Assembly: GCF_016808335.1 (NCBI RefSeq)
Contig: NC_053153.1
Coordinates: 23,980,090-24,044,089 of the forward strand
Length of the DNA: 64,000 nt
Source of the DNA: Panicum virgatum
Taxonomy: Eukaryota; Streptophyta; Magnoliopsida; Poales; Poaceae
Reading direction: 5' to 3'
Shown: one piece after another, positions 1 to 18,589 of the stretch
Layout of the letters: every line of letters starts with the position of its first letter
Position numbering within the stretch: position 1 is the first letter of the stretch
Program-made: the position numbers and the translations under genes
Notes under the pieces: model-generated
Database searches by the model: none
What the model was told of the DNA's origin: nothing
The model's input: only the letters and a program-made list of their open reading frames with translations

Positions 1-3273
<3,273 letters not shown>

Positions 3274-4911
3274 GATCAGCCTCCCCTTTGATTTGTTCTA
3301 ATTCCTCCTGCGAATGGATTGCTGCAGCCCCCGAGAAACACAAATCAAAGGGGAAAAAATGGTGTAACCATAACGAAATCTCTTCGAGTAGAATCCCCAA
3401 AATTTCCCTTCCACAACAGAGATATTTACGGTTTACCTGTTCAACGAAGCTGCCTATTGCCACAATGCCTCCTCGGAGAAGCAGCACTGCCGTCTGCCAT
3501 CAAACAGTAATGCCGAGCGACACCGAATATCGCTCCCTGAAAACCACAGAGAAAGCATCTTCCATTAGCATCACCGACGCCCACAAGCACAGCAACGTTC
3601 CCAGCGGTGGAGCCAGGGCCGCGCTGACGAAATGCGGATAACAAGGAGAACGTACCCGCGTGATTAAGAGGCAGCAGGAACCAGGAAATCAAACTCGCTC
3701 GCAGCGGTTCCGGCGGCGGAGCGGAGCCTCCTCCCCCCAACTGCAGACCTCCGCACCGGACGCGCGGCCGCGGTCGAATCGCATCGGTGCCGATCCTGCA
3801 ACTGGAGGGAGGGAAGGAGGGGGCGAGAGGTGGGGGGAGGTGCGGTAAAGCGAGCGGTCGGTGGCAGTCCTTTTTCGGCTCCGGGCCCCCGGAAAACCAG
3901 GTTATCAGACTTCCAGGCTGGTCGGGCGCGGAGGCGAGGGACAGGGAAGGGACACACTGTGGGAGTCGCTGCCGGTGCCGGTGCCGGCTGCCGCATGCCC
4001 GCATGCGGTGGCGCGCGAGACGGGGGAGCTAAAGAAAGAAGATAGGCAGTTGGGACAGAAGGTTTCTTTTGGGACGAGAAGTTGCGGGGAGGTTTATGCA
4101 TAATATGCAGATACGAAGTACGTACCGATCTATATATACCGTATATACTACAAACGGCTGTCCGACGCGATCAGACTGCGCCGTTAAATGAGCGTTCACT
4201 CCTGCAACAATCTTTTTTGAAATAGTTGAAAAAGATTTTTTGAGACAGGCAACCGCAACTATCTTGGACTTAAGGTCGCAGTAAGTAATCCATTTTTTGA
4301 AACGGTTTGGTGCCTGCCTGGCTGCCTCAATAAATCAAAACCAAAAAAAAAGTCCACGAGCCCAGCGAGCCCATCCATAGGCCTGCCAAGCTCATCGACG
4401 GGTGGAGCTGCTGCGCCGGCCACCTGTCGCCGCCACGCGCATCCCGCCACGCCGGACGGGCCTCCTGCCGCCTGCCGTCGCGCGGAGATGGCCAGGCTGA
4501 GTGCTTGCCGGCGCCGAATCCGGCCATCGCTGCAGCTCCTCGCCCGCCAACTCCGCACTCCGCCCACGCGCGCCCGGGCTCCGCCACCGCCGCGCTCCGC
4601 CTGCCCGTGCCACCGGAGGGTTGTGGAGGGGGCCGCCGGGAGGGAGGCTGGGGAGGGGGCTGCCGGATCTGCAAAGGAGAGGGTGAGCAGCATTGGAGGG
4701 AGGAAGGGACGAGCTCCGCCGCCGTGCGGGATGGAGGGGAGGGAGGAGCTGCAGCCACGCCTCGCACCGCCGCCTCGGGCGCACAAGAGGGAGGGGCCGC
4801 CGTTGGTCAGGAGGGGTGAGGGGCGCCGTCGAGAGGGAGGGAGAGTGAAGGGAGGGTCGATCGGGAGGGACACGAGAGGGAGTGAGAGTTCCAAACCCTA
4901 ACTCTGTTATA
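3274..4911. promoter_or_regulatory. CK1 upstream region with GC-rich leader and unassigned GC-rich DNA
   Basis: This is the divergent upstream side of the CK1-like gene. About 3300-4050 is probably its 5' leader and promoter. The stretch 4330-4900 is very GC-rich and open in several frames on both strands, but with low-complexity Pro/Arg/Ala composition and no recognisable domain. I assign no gene here. An A+T-rich stretch with TATA-like sequence lies near 4130-4150. Confidence 0.4.
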
Positions 4912-4919
4912 TATAACGG

Positions 4920-5479
4920 TAGGTCTGGGCAAATATTACCGAGAACCGGACCGCAAAAACCGAGAACCAGACCGAAAAATCGAGAACCGAAACCAAACCG
5001 AACCAAACCAGAGTCGAGAGTTTCGGTTCCTCTTTGGTTTCTGGTTCTTAAGAACCAAAGTACTCGGTTTGGTTCCGGTTCCTAAGTCCGTTAACTGAGG
5101 AACTGACATATTATACATTTAGCCCATCAACCTATTAGTTTGTAGTCTGATGTGAGTGTGAATCACCAAATTGTTGCTTGTTTTCCTTCGAATTTGAGAG
5201 AACCATAATAATTATGTCTTTTGCTGTTGTTTTATACTTAATTGTCTATGTTGATTGCATAAAAATAAGGCGAAATGTTGTCGAATTTGCTATTGAATGA
5301 GCTATTTTTTGCTGCATCTTGGAAATTCGGTTCCATCGGTTATAACCGGAACCGAATCGAAAGGAATCGAAATTCCTCTATTCCTAGTCTTAAAAAGAAC
5401 CAACGGTTTCTGTTTTTCAGGAACCGAACTTCTCCAAGAATCAAGGATTGGTTCGATTCTAACAGAATGCCCAGGCCTA
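4920..5479. mobile_element. Non-autonomous hAT transposon, 560 bp
   Basis: The ends are taggtctgggca and, inverted, taggcctgggca (one mismatch). An exact 8-bp target duplication, tataacgg, flanks it at 4912-4919 and 5480-5487. Both subterminal regions are full of GAACCG/CGGTTC repeats in inverted arrangement, as expected for hAT transposase-binding arrays. No transposase ORF is present. Confidence 0.92.
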
Positions 5480-5689
5480 TATAACGGGCCTCACAGAGTT
5501 CGCCAATCCGAAGTCATGGACCATCAGCATATCGTTGGCAGACCATCCTCTTCACATTATGTCCTCTTCACATTATGCAGTGTAAGTTCAGACGTCCGAG
5601 CTAGCGGACGTCCACCCATAAGGCCGGACTGTCTGCCGCAATCTTATTTGGGCCTTCTGGATCTTATTTAGGCCTCGATATTTTCCGAG

Positions 5690-5951
5690 GCAGACCCTAT
5701 AGGTTGCCCGCCTCGATTAATCGATTAACCGATGTGTTTGCGTTAGAACAACTGCCTCGGTTAATTGATATCAACCGAGATGGGCATTTTAAAAATAACC
5801 GTCTCGGTTAATCCAGGCGGTTTCAATAACTATCTCTATTATTAAAAAATGACTGCCTCTGTTAATGTCAGGTATTAACCGAGCTGGTTAAAAATTTTGC
5901 ACGCTTCGGAGGGGTCTTTAAAAAGTCGTTGTTAATGTTTTTTTAGTAGTG
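5690..5951. mobile_element. CACTA (En/Spm-like) terminal fragment
   Basis: The right boundary ends ttttttagtagtg, which inverted begins cactactaaaaaa, the CACTA terminus. Inward lie repeated cctcggttaat/attaaccgag motifs resembling subterminal repeats. The matching opposite end was not found, so this is a truncated end or a remnant. The left limit is approximate. Confidence 0.6.
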
Positions 5952-6308
5952 GTTGTCCGTGTGTTCCGAGCCGTTCATTAGACACGGGATGATTGATCCG
6001 AGCTCAAAGTTTTTGCAACGATTTTTTATATAGTTTTTTTAAATTTTACACTCATGAATTTGATCTTTTCCCCCCTTGTTTTACTCATGTATGGGCGGTG
6101 TGCAGAGGGAGGTTTCTCAGTATCAAGTGTCTAGGGGCGGCAGGACCTTACACGTAGACCCCATTATATTAAAGATAACATCTCCTTCTGATATGTATGA
6201 GAGTGGCAGCCAACTTTAAGAGATTGTCGATTTGCTGTGCGCAAGTCGCCGACCGATTCCGCATCCACAGGACATGGATCATAACTTCATAATGGACACT
6301 ATGGAGAC
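5952..6308. other. No recognisable feature
   Basis: Mixed-composition intergenic DNA with no coding stretch, TIR or RNA-like signal that I can support. Confidence 0.4.
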
Positions 6309-6324
6309 TTAGCGAATCATATTG

Positions 6325-6564
6325 TTAGAAGTTGCGTAGAGGACTAAAAAGAACCGAGAGGGTGGAATGTTTTGAGAAAACTGGGATGCTTTGAGCAAAT
6401 TGAGATAGTGGCATGTGTTGGCCAAATTTAAAATGGTTAAAATATGGTTGAAATTGTGTTGGCTGGCCATGCTGAGACTTTGGACTTCCTGAGTTTGAAC
6501 TTGGTGGACTTTGCAGCAAACTATTGAGACCATTCATTTGAGAATAGCCGTGCTTAATCTTCAT
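6325..6564 (-). pseudogene. Possible fragment of a Harbinger-type ORF1 (Gln/Pro-rich) protein
   Basis: An open stretch of about 79 codons encodes a Gln/Ser/Pro/Phe-rich peptide (NGLNSLLQSPP, GQPTQFQPYFNHF). Its composition recalls the N-terminal part of PIF/Harbinger ORF1 (SANT-type) proteins of grasses. No SANT domain or transposase follows. The assignment rests on composition alone; it may be an unrelated fragment. Confidence 0.3.
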
Positions 6565-6696
6565 ATGTTTTTTGTTTTATATGCAGGTGAATCATGAGAG
6601 AGACCAACGGTTAGAGGATAGAAGAGAACACTCAACGTACGGCTATGAAAAATCAACTGTAGTTATTGATAGTTTGGCAATTGGGTGCTTTGTGGG

Positions 6697-6929
6697 CGAA
6701 AGGGGTTGTAGCCTAGTGGTTACAGGAGCCTCAGTAGTATCTTATGTCCTGGGTTCGACTCCTTGTGGGAGCGAATATCGTTATTGACTTCGTCAATTCT
6801 CAAGAATTTCCCGGCTCAGTCTTTGAAAATGCTCATAGGTGTAGGATTTGCGTATGTGTATTCATAGAAGTGAGTGTGCGTGCGTTGTGACTTATGAGTG
6901 TCTGAGTTGTATTATGTAATCTCAAAAAA
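6697..6929 (+). mobile_element. tRNA-derived SINE, about 230 bp
   Basis: It carries a pol III A box (tagcctagtgg, about 6709) and B box (ggttcgactcc, about 6753) at tRNA-like spacing, then a non-tRNA body ending in an A-run near 6929. The flanks ttgggtgctttgtgg (6681-) and ttgagtgcttcggtgg (6930-) form an imperfect target duplication. There is no acceptor-stem pairing, so it is not a tRNA gene. Confidence 0.78.
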
Positions 6930-7173
6930 TTGAGTGCTTCGGTGGAGAGGGGAGAACAAAATAATGTATTTTATTGCTTGAGATCCGATGTCAAGGTTGA
7001 GACCTGACTATAGACCGATATGCTTTTTCATCTTAAGATCACATGCCGGAGAGTCCTCGACCTTGAGGTCATCTCTTCTAGTTAAGACCGCCTCTTTTTT
7101 ACACACTACGACTGCTCTTAGAGATTGAAAGGGTAGGAGGGGAAAGATAGTGTGACCAATCTGTCCTCATTGG

Positions 7174-7296
7174 CCAAGGAGCTCATGGCGCAGTGGCAAA
7201 GGCCACTGGCCGGAGGCTCCCGCCCAGGTTCGAACTCTGGGTGTGGCAGCTTAAACTTCAAGAGTCTCTTTTGGAGTATCCTTTCAGAAAAAACAT
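7174..7296 (+). mobile_element. Short tRNA-derived SINE
   Basis: It has an A box tggcgcagtgg and a B box ggttcgaactc, with the body ending in an A-rich tail near 7293. The flanks cctcattgg and ccttattgg make a 9-bp duplication with one mismatch. A second copy of the same family lies inverted at about 23475-23595. Confidence 0.7.
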
Positions 7297-7299
7297 GCC

Positions 7300-8110
7300 C
7301 TTATTGGTAAGGTAATGGTTAACGGAATCGTGGGTCATTCTGTCTCTATTCCTCTAACCAAATATAACTGAGTACAGGTATTGGAACCATTCCGTCCTCC
7401 AAATCAAGGATGAATTTATCTTATCTTACCTCGATTTCCAAACTCGATCGCTGAAACTTAAGTACTGCTGACCCCTGACCGGGCGCTTGTGCTCTGTGCG
7501 ACCGTGCTTTTTCCCCCAGCCAGTGCATGAGTGAAGTCTGAAATGGCAACGCAGCAGCACTCCCAAGTTTGCCCGGGAGCATCAAGCTCGCGGGGAGCCG
7601 CCGGGCGATCGAAACAAAGGTTCCCATCCCAGTTCAACGAAACGCGAGTTCCGCAACCGTCGTTGCGCACGTACACATTTTTGCACGGGCAACTCTGAAA
7701 TCTGGATCACTTATTCCCAGCACGCTGGATCACCAGTGCAATCAACAACGGAACAACACACCACGCTTTTTCCCTCTCCTCCTGCCACTGGAAACTCTAC
7801 CGACGAATCCAAGGGACGTTGCTCCTGTACACGACCGGATGCGATGCGATGCAATGCAGCAACGCTTTCATGTGGACGCCGAGCTGAGGCTTCTGGTCAG
7901 CTCGGGCTCCGCCGCCGGTTTCCTCACGCTTCCTTCGGCCGCGTCCTCGTCGCGCTGCTGCTCCGGGCCCTGCTCCTGCTCCTGGTTGCTCTTCTCCTCC
8001 CCTTCAGGCGAATCTGCGCGCAAAGGCCAAATGGGTCATCTTCAGGAACGTCGCGGACGAACAACGTAGGGTGCCGGAAGAACATTAAGGGTCGCGCGGA
8101 CACGGAGAGA
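7300..8110. other. Downstream flank of the NDR kinase gene
   Basis: The part adjoining 8111 is presumably NDR 3' UTR. Open frames at 7569-8134 have shuffled Ser/Arg/Leu-rich composition and no domain, so no gene is called. Confidence 0.35.
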
Positions 8111-11167
<3,057 letters not shown>

Positions 11168-12686
11168 TACAAGCAAGAGAAGGAACCAATTGCTGCAACT
11201 GTGATCCCAACTAATGTTGTAAGCCTATACACGATTGTCCATGCAGAAACTGTATCCCAGAAGCAAACTTAGTTGAAGTACAAATTCAGTGTGATCTACA
11301 AGTACGAATCCCAAGAAAAGAGAACAACAGAATTTTTGTGTGCAGTGCTGCAATGTAATGGGGAAATTTTGATCTAAAATTTAGCTCCATCTGCGTCAAA
11401 AAATAGTCATCAAATTTTTAGGCAGTCGAGACAGATGGTGGAAGAGAAGCGAGGACATAGGCGACAAAGAAGGATATGCTAAAAATGCTCACCGCTCAAG
11501 ATTAGTGGTTTTGGTTGAGAGGAAGAGTTGAGGGGAGAGATTTTGTATCAACAATCTTAACAGCCTATAATTGGCAAAGTCGCTCATCGTCGGAGTATGG
11601 AGTGCTGAACGGGGTAGTTTCTCCAAATTATTTTGGGAGTTAATGCGTGTAGGTACATGATACAAATGAATGAATTTCAATGAGATCAGTGCTTGTGTTT
11701 TGCCTTTAGACTAGATAACAGCCCGTGCGTTGCTATGAGCATAAAATTAAAATGAAATAGCAGTTATTTTAAAAAATTGTAAATAATCATGTTAATTTTG
11801 GCAGCTTGCGGTGGCGGCGGCGGGCGGGACGGTGGACTGAGAAGGGCGTGCGGGTGTTTGGCAGGCGAGCGAGCGGTGGGAGAAGTGGGCGGGCGCTGGG
11901 TAGGCTGTGAGAATTACGGGCGAGCGCTGGACAGCGACAAGATTCAAACGTAGGAGGATGGCAGATGACCGGGCGAATCACAACCATCGCAGGCTTAACT
12001 AAGGGGAGGAGACGACGATATAGATGAAAAAAACGTCACTTTTTAGTAGTAGAGAAGAGATATTATTATAGTAGTAGAGAGAGATAGAGCAGAGATACTT
12101 GGATAAGCCTGTCATCATGATCATAATATTTCCATTCTGAGGAACAGCTCCTAATCTAAAAATCCAAGAATTACAAGACTACAGCAACAATTCTTTCTAA
12201 CGTCAGCTGCACTCAGAATATTGAAATGACGTACATGCAACCCAATGATAAACCCGAAACTTGGAGAAGGCACAAGGAGTCCATATTCTGGACTCGAACT
12301 TGATGAACACCAGATTACTGGAACAGTCTTTGTTGCATTTGAAACGATAGTTTCAATTTTTCACCGCAAAATACACATTGAGGTCAGTACGATTCTGATT
12401 TTTGTTTGTGAAACATGACACAAATATGACAAACAACAAGGGAGGCTGTATTTATATTCTGAATATCCGAGCAGTCTTGGTCCATTAATGTGGTGAGACG
12501 GGTAACAACTCTTATAACTGTTTTATTTCTTGATTAACGACTGGAACACTGATTAGTCATTTTAAAAATTTCAGTCTGGAAGGGTAGAGGCTTCCAACAG
12601 GTTGGACCAAGTCATGTTCAGTACTTCAGTTACCAATTCCTCTTCCTTCTTCAGATAAAACGTCAACAGAAGATCGTGCATCATCA
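11168..12686. other. NDR upstream region and intergenic DNA
   Basis: The first few hundred bases presumably hold the NDR 5' UTR and promoter. A GC-rich patch at 11800-11990 and a (gtagtagaga)-like patch at 12040-12090 give no supported gene. At 11720-11745 there is a cagcccgtgcgttgct motif often seen in grass repeats, but no boundaries could be set. NECAP 3' UTR probably begins just left of 12687. Confidence 0.35.
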
Positions 12687-15600
12687 TCAGAATGCTGCCC
12701 ATCCAGCTCCCGTGCCCTTTGTTTGCCCAGATTCGCCCGATGAAGGTAGGTTTTGCTGCATATCACATACGATTGAAGCGTAAGGGCATCAACGGCTAAA
12801 TAAAATAACTATGATATAAAAGGCCCAGAATTTACTCTAGATGGCCTTAGGAGTTTTTCTTTTCTTTTGTACCTTATCCAGATGAACAAAGAATGTCTGA
12901 CAAATTCTTTTTGTTTGTTATACTCATATTTGACAAGTGACAGAAAAAGGGGTGTATCTAGAAATAAAATAACCAGATCTAAAAAAGCATTTTCTTTTAC
13001 TTGTTTGAGGATTGCTTAAAGCCTTTACAATGAAGGCATGAACCATAAATGTATAAGCTTAAATCTTGTCTTACTACCAGCTTGTGTAATTAGCTAGTAT
13101 GTGCATGGATAGTTGCATGTCTTCTTAGTACTAGTAGCGCTCCATTCTGGAAAACAATGCTCTCAAGTATAAGGCACCAAACAGAAAACCTCACCTTTAT
13201 AGCAGAAAGATCCGAAAATGGATCATTATTTCTCTTGGTCGTTTCTTTTGGGGCCCTGATTCCTGTATTATGTCCAGAATTCATCCTGACAGCTGCAGGG
13301 TCATTAGGTGGAGGTGGAAGAGGAGACCGAAGCTTTCCAGCTGCTCCTGGTGGTGGCGCAAGAAGCATGCCAGTCTTTGGTTTTGCAGTGGCTCCTCCAG
13401 ATAAACCAGCAGATGAAAGCATGCCACTTCCAGTTGATGGCTTGTTTTTTACAGTTATCCTAATGGTTTCACCTTCCTAAAACAAAATGAACACCATTAA
13501 AAATCATGCAAATACCAGGATAATTCATCATGAACACATTGACAGATATGAAAGATGAACATGATTAAATGACTTGGATGCTCTTGTGCAACACTTGTAA
13601 TGCACCTATGATCATGATATGGTACCTTCTGTTACATTCTCATCAGTATCATGCACTACGGGGAACTTACAACACAAATGACAAGAGGAGCAATGTTCTT
13701 CCTTGTTGAGTACTACCACACAACACTGGTAGATTGACTTAATCAGCAAAGTACAAAATATAGCCTTTGTTTACATATGCATTGCAAAACAGAAGATTTT
13801 TTTATTTTTTTCCTCCTTTACACTATATTCTTTTATTTGATGGAGTTGTAAACCATGGATAGGATATGCACACTACTGAGCAGTTGACAATCCTTTGTTT
13901 GGTTCCAGTGATTAAAAGAAGGATCTATTGATATGATCTTTGTTAGGGTTAGGAACAGGGGGACCCTTCCATGGTTGTATCTCCACGCTGGACACCATGA
14001 CTGCATGTCCAAGCTGCAAACTGCTGAGCGAGATGCGCAGGAAGGATTAGTCAGGCTGCGCTGCAAGGCTGAGTGCTTTTTTCAGGCCACTTCATTTGTT
14101 GTTTGCTGCTGCTGTACGGCCCAATACACCTGCTCATCATCTAGTTGTCCAGTCGTGAGAAACATCCGCAGTCCACCGTGCTGGTCGGTGAGCATGTGCG
14201 TAATCCTAGTGCGAGGCTGCTGGCGATGGTTCGCATGCACGAGGTGATCAGCCAATAGCACCAAATGGCATCACGTCATCACGGAACACCGATGAGCAGG
14301 TGCAACCGTTCGGTCTCTGAGCCGACCGGCAAGCAGAAGCAGTGCGCTGCACCCGACACAAGGAGGCTGAATTACAGAGGCTAAAATGGATTTGGAGGGA
14401 GAGGTAAATTGCAAGGGCAAGGACATTTGCAGATCATTGTATATTACATGTGTATAGATTGTTTTCAATTTGAATCTTACTTTATGGTCTACTATGTGAC
14501 TTGGCCATACCTTAAATTTATTTTGTCATCCGCCACTGGTTAGTAAACAAATTCACTGCATGGATAAAAGAGTCTAAAGAGTTTCTATTTGTGAGAAAGC
14601 TTGATATGTGCAATGAGTTGGTCGCATTACTTTAGATAAACTGCAATCCTATATTCCTATAACAGAATAAAGCCATCCATTCTGGATAAGTAGAAACAAA
14701 CTGACTAAAATTTTCCTGATTTGCTTGGATGCCTTTCTCATCTTGATGTCTGATCTACTAAAGATAACTGACAAGTCAACAGCTTGCACTCCAAATCTAT
14801 GATCAGCTTCACTTCGAATTCTTTATGCACACTATACAAGACATAGGAGCATCTTTTGTTGTGAACATGATTTTACGGCAAGTCTCAGTTAACTTCAAAA
14901 TCTATCTCGTCAAACAGCATATTAGTCACTTGCAATTTATCTATGATTCCTTTCGGGTCAGCTTACATATTAGCAGACCCTGACTAGATGCACATTATCA
15001 TTTTCTACTAGTCTTCTTGCATGGATAACCAGTTTTACCCGAGCTAACAACAACATTTCCTAACTCATTCGCTAGAGTCCAAAACATTCAGCTAATCACA
15101 AAAGAATCACTGAAATTTGCAGCGGAGAATTTAACTTCTGATCAACCGCATCCTGAATTAGACGCACATAGTTGGGAACAAAAAGCTGAAGCTTTCAGCT
15201 CACCTTGAGCCGGCGATTAACGGCGGGGTGTATATCAATCTCGCCGCCGCCGCTCTCCTCGCCGGCAGTCTCCTTCTCCTGTTCCCTCTTGACGTACTTC
15301 TCGTGGTCCGACAGCGCGACATTGAAGTCGAACGCCTCGTTTCGCTCGTTGAAGCCGAGCCCGACGAAGGCGTGCTTCCCCCTACCGTCCTCGATGCGGA
15401 GCACGAAGTAGCGGGAGGAGTCGAGCACGGTCTCGACGGTGCTCTCCCGCTGGCCGGGCAGCACGAAGCATGCGGCGAAGAGCTCACCCGTGGCCGGGTC
15501 CTCGAGCCGGATCTCGCAGCGGTCGCCGCAGGACACCACGCGGAGGCGGCCGGACCAGATCTTGTCCGACTGCAGCCACTCGCCGCACTTGTAGCCGCCG

Positions 15601-15695
15601 CTGGTGGTGCGCGGCGGGATCTTGTACACCGACACCTCGCGCACCACCAGCAGTGTGTGCTCGAAGGCCTCCTCCTCCTCCACCAACGACGACAT
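12687..15695 (-). CDS. NECAP-like clathrin adaptor-associated protein
   Basis: Three exons: 15204-15695, 13195-13476 and 12687-12755, totalling 843 bp (280 residues plus stop). All introns are phase 0 with GT-AG ends. Residues 1 to about 165 form the PH-like NECAP domain (EHTLLVVREVSVYKIPPR, WSGRLRVVSCGDRCEIRLED, SSRYFVLRIEDG, FVGLGFNERNEAFDFNVAL). Then comes a Pro/Gly-rich linker with DPFSDLS, and the protein ends in GWAAF. A WxxF motif at the C-terminus is the known ear-binding signal of NECAPs for AP-1/AP-2 adaptors, so a role in clathrin vesicle formation is expected. Intron 1 is long (1727 bp), with a GC-richer patch at 13930-14350 that I could not assign. Length matches plant homologues. 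Confidence 0.92.
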
Positions 15696-17111
15696 GATCC
15701 CGCCCTCGCCTCCTCCTCCTCCCCCCTCAACTCACTGCTTCCTCACTTGTGCGATCGAAGAACAGGTAATGGTCACGGGATCAGATTGCGACAAGAGGAA
15801 ATGAAGCCGCAGAGATCTGGATCACCTCAGTCGCGATCTGAGCAGAGACGATATTTATGCTCAATTTCGTGGGATTTTTGGCGGTTTGGGGTTTGGGTTG
15901 GGTTTCTTGAGGAGAGAGGTGAGGAGAAGAAAGAAGGGTGGAAGCCTGGAAGGTGGGGGAGGAGGAATGCACAAATCAGAATGTCACGTTTTACGATTTG
16001 GCCCCCTTCTCACGCCAGTATTTTGTTCCAGGGCTCGTTCACCTCCGGAAACGCTTGATCCCTCTCCATTTGGGTTACTGACACGTGGTGCAGGGATCAC
16101 GTGTTAGTGACCGGGATCAAAGTCAGGGAACACTCATCCCCCTATTTTTTTCTTTATTTTTTGGAGATGGTTTTCGTTTCTTTTCATAGAACCAGGGCAT
16201 TTGTGCATTCTGGAGCATCAGTGCATCACCAGCCAATGGGTTGGAGCGTCAGTAATGTAAGCGTCAAGTTCTTGCAAAATTTCTGTCTGTCAAGTGTCAA
16301 GATTATAATATAACGCCATGCACATATCGCTAGCCCCAAACACCACCATTTGTTGAGACTTCACTTGCAACTTGTGGTTCCACCTTTGACCACGGTTTTG
16401 AAAAACTCTGCTAATTTTCTAGGCTGCAGGTCAGGTTGAAGGGGCACCTACTTTCTTAATTTGCTGTTGTGGGAGCAATTCTCTTTATAGCTAATTAAAG
16501 TCGGGCTTGCTACTATGAAAAGCTTTTTGCACGTCAATATGGTTGGGCACACCGCACACTTTCTTGTGAAGGCAAAAAAAAATGTCCGCATTTGTATATA
16601 GTACGTGCTTGAAAAATAATGTGTCACAATTGCTTTATTAATGTTTGACTTACATGTACAAAATTATAGCCACAATTAAGTATTTTAAGTATGAATTCAG
16701 TAACATTAATTTACGTCATGTTATGCATCAATAGAGTTACTTTTTCTCCCGAAACAGACTTCTCCCTACAAAGCAAAATTAGCCTTTCAATTTCAAACTG
16801 GGGGGAATAATATCCCGAAACAAATTGGCACATAAAAACCTAGAGATCAAGCGTGCATAAAAGCAGCATCGAGCCCAAAAGGTCCCCTAGACTACGGCAT
16901 ACGACAAATATCAATTCGTGTACTTGACCGGTCCTACCCCAGAGGCCACCACACGTCCACATCATCATCCCTTGCGTCATGGAGCGTACTTGACGCTTCT
17001 CTTTTATAGGGCACACGCCGGATTTTGCTTGCAACTTTTGACTAGCCATATGGCAGATCGCGCACGTTGGCAACTTGGGGTCTCTCTGCTAGATCGGCGT
17101 GCGGAAGCTTC
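15696..17111. other. NECAP promoter side and intergenic DNA
   Basis: The first 300 bp include the NECAP 5' leader. Open frames overlapping 15470-16100 on the plus strand are shadows of the GC-rich NECAP exon. Nothing else recognisable up to 17111. Confidence 0.4.
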
Positions 17112-17345
17112 GGCCATGTTTAGTTCCCAAAAATTTTAAAAATTTTCCATCACATCGAATTTTTAGATACATACATAGGGTATTAAATGTAGTTTTAAAA
17201 AAATAACCAATTGCACAGTTTAGCTGTAAATAATGAAATGAATCTTTGAGCCTAATTAGTCCATGATTGGACACTAATTGCCAAATAAAAACAAAAGTGT
17301 TACAGTAGCCGAACCCAAAAAAAATTCGCGAACTAAACACGTTCC
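17112..17345 (+). mobile_element. TGTTTAGTT-family MITE, copy 1
   Basis: It starts catgtttagttccc and ends cgaactaaacacg, so the ends are inverted tgtttagtt. The interior carries the family block attaaatgtagtt, cctaattagtcc, ggacactaattg and cagtagcc. Four further copies occur in this window (17346, 54151, 54753, 57676). Confidence 0.8.
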
Positions 17346-17562
17346 AAAAAATTTTGCACAGTACCTGTCATATCGAATCTTCGGACACATGCATGGAGCA
17401 TTAAGTGCAGTTGAAAAAATAACTAATTACGCAGTCTAATTGATTAGCACGAACTCAATCTTTTAAACCTAATTAGTTCATAATTAGATATTATTTGTTA
17501 AGTAACAACGAAATGTGTTACAGTACCAAAACCTAAACTTTTTCACTAACTAAACACACAGG
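17346..17562 (+). mobile_element. TGTTTAGTT-family MITE, copy 2, abutting copy 1
   Basis: It has the same internal blocks as copy 1 (attaagtgcagttgaaaaa, cctaattagttc, gttacagtacc) and ends ctaactaaacaca. Its left terminus is missing or shared with the right end of copy 1, giving a head-to-tail pair. Confidence 0.7.
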
Positions 17563-17883
17563 AAGCAGGTTTAGTTCACCAGGCCATTCTGAAAAGGAAC
17601 GGCTACTTACTGCGAACGAGCGGTGAGGACTTTTAACCACGACAAAATGTCAGAACTGTGAACAAGTCGTCACCGGAAGACCAAACATGGTGGAGTGGAA
17701 GTATGGAACAATCAGCTGGGCAAGAGCGATGCTAATCGTAGAAACAATGGCCTGAATCATCTCTGATTTGGGGACCACTACTTGTATCCATTTCGCTGAT
17801 TTTACGAGGTGTCATGATAAAACACTTGACTAGTAGAAAAATTAGTCCCACCAGACCAATTTAACGGCCGCATAAATATTACT

Positions 17884-18134
17884 ATACTACTACCCTATCC
17901 TAAAATTAATATTTGATCAAAGTTAAATATTCTCACCTTTGACAAATAATATTTCAAAAAATAATTACTTTTACATAGAAAAGATTACATGTTAATAGTT
18001 AGTTTCATTATAAATAAACTAATATCACTTTTATATTGTGAATCTTTATGTTCTTTTTACCGTCCATGGTCAGAGTTTAAAAGGTTTGACTTGGAGAAAA
18101 TCTAAAAATAACTTTAATCTAGGATGGAGGTAGT
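17884..18134. mobile_element. Stowaway-like (Tc1/mariner) MITE
   Basis: The ends tactaccctatcctaaaa and ttaatctaggatggaggtagta are inverted versions of the familiar ctccctccgtcc-type Stowaway terminus, with TA at the borders and an AT-rich interior. Confidence 0.6.
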
Positions 18135-18589
18135 ATTATGTAGGAGGAGGCAATGCAGACGATAAACAGTGCATGCGGAACAATAATCCAAGCCACGACC
18201 CATGATTCATACAGAGCTTCAGACCTTCGATTCCACCACTACCCATGATTATTTTAGAATTCCAAAAACCAGTGGCTGTGCCTGTCAGTAGGAAACCAAT
18301 CCGTAATAACACAGCTCGTTAGCCTGGAACCTTTGAATTCTAGCTACTGTAGCGAGAGAAATAGTAGCTGCACTGCCTCTGCTCCTTCCTCAGTACACTT
18401 AGCAACTGCCCCTGAGGTACTACTTCAAAACTACTACAGTACTGCTAGATCTACTTGATGGGCAACAAAAGACATACCCCATCAGAAGGCAGAAACATCG
18501 CCTAGTTCACGACTGGACATCTCCAGCCACAAAATGGTGCAAAGCTACTTAATATTGCCTCTTGGCCCAAACGAAGTTTCAAGTTGCAA

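Noticed and set aside
3441..5006. Protein-coding genes in the GC-rich DNA upstream of CK1
   Set aside because: Long frames exist on both strands at once with low-complexity composition; none has splice continuity or a motif.
6700..6770. tRNA gene
   Set aside because: A and B boxes are present but there is no acceptor or anticodon stem pairing, and the sequence continues into a SINE body with target duplications. The same holds for 7190-7250 and 25570-25640.
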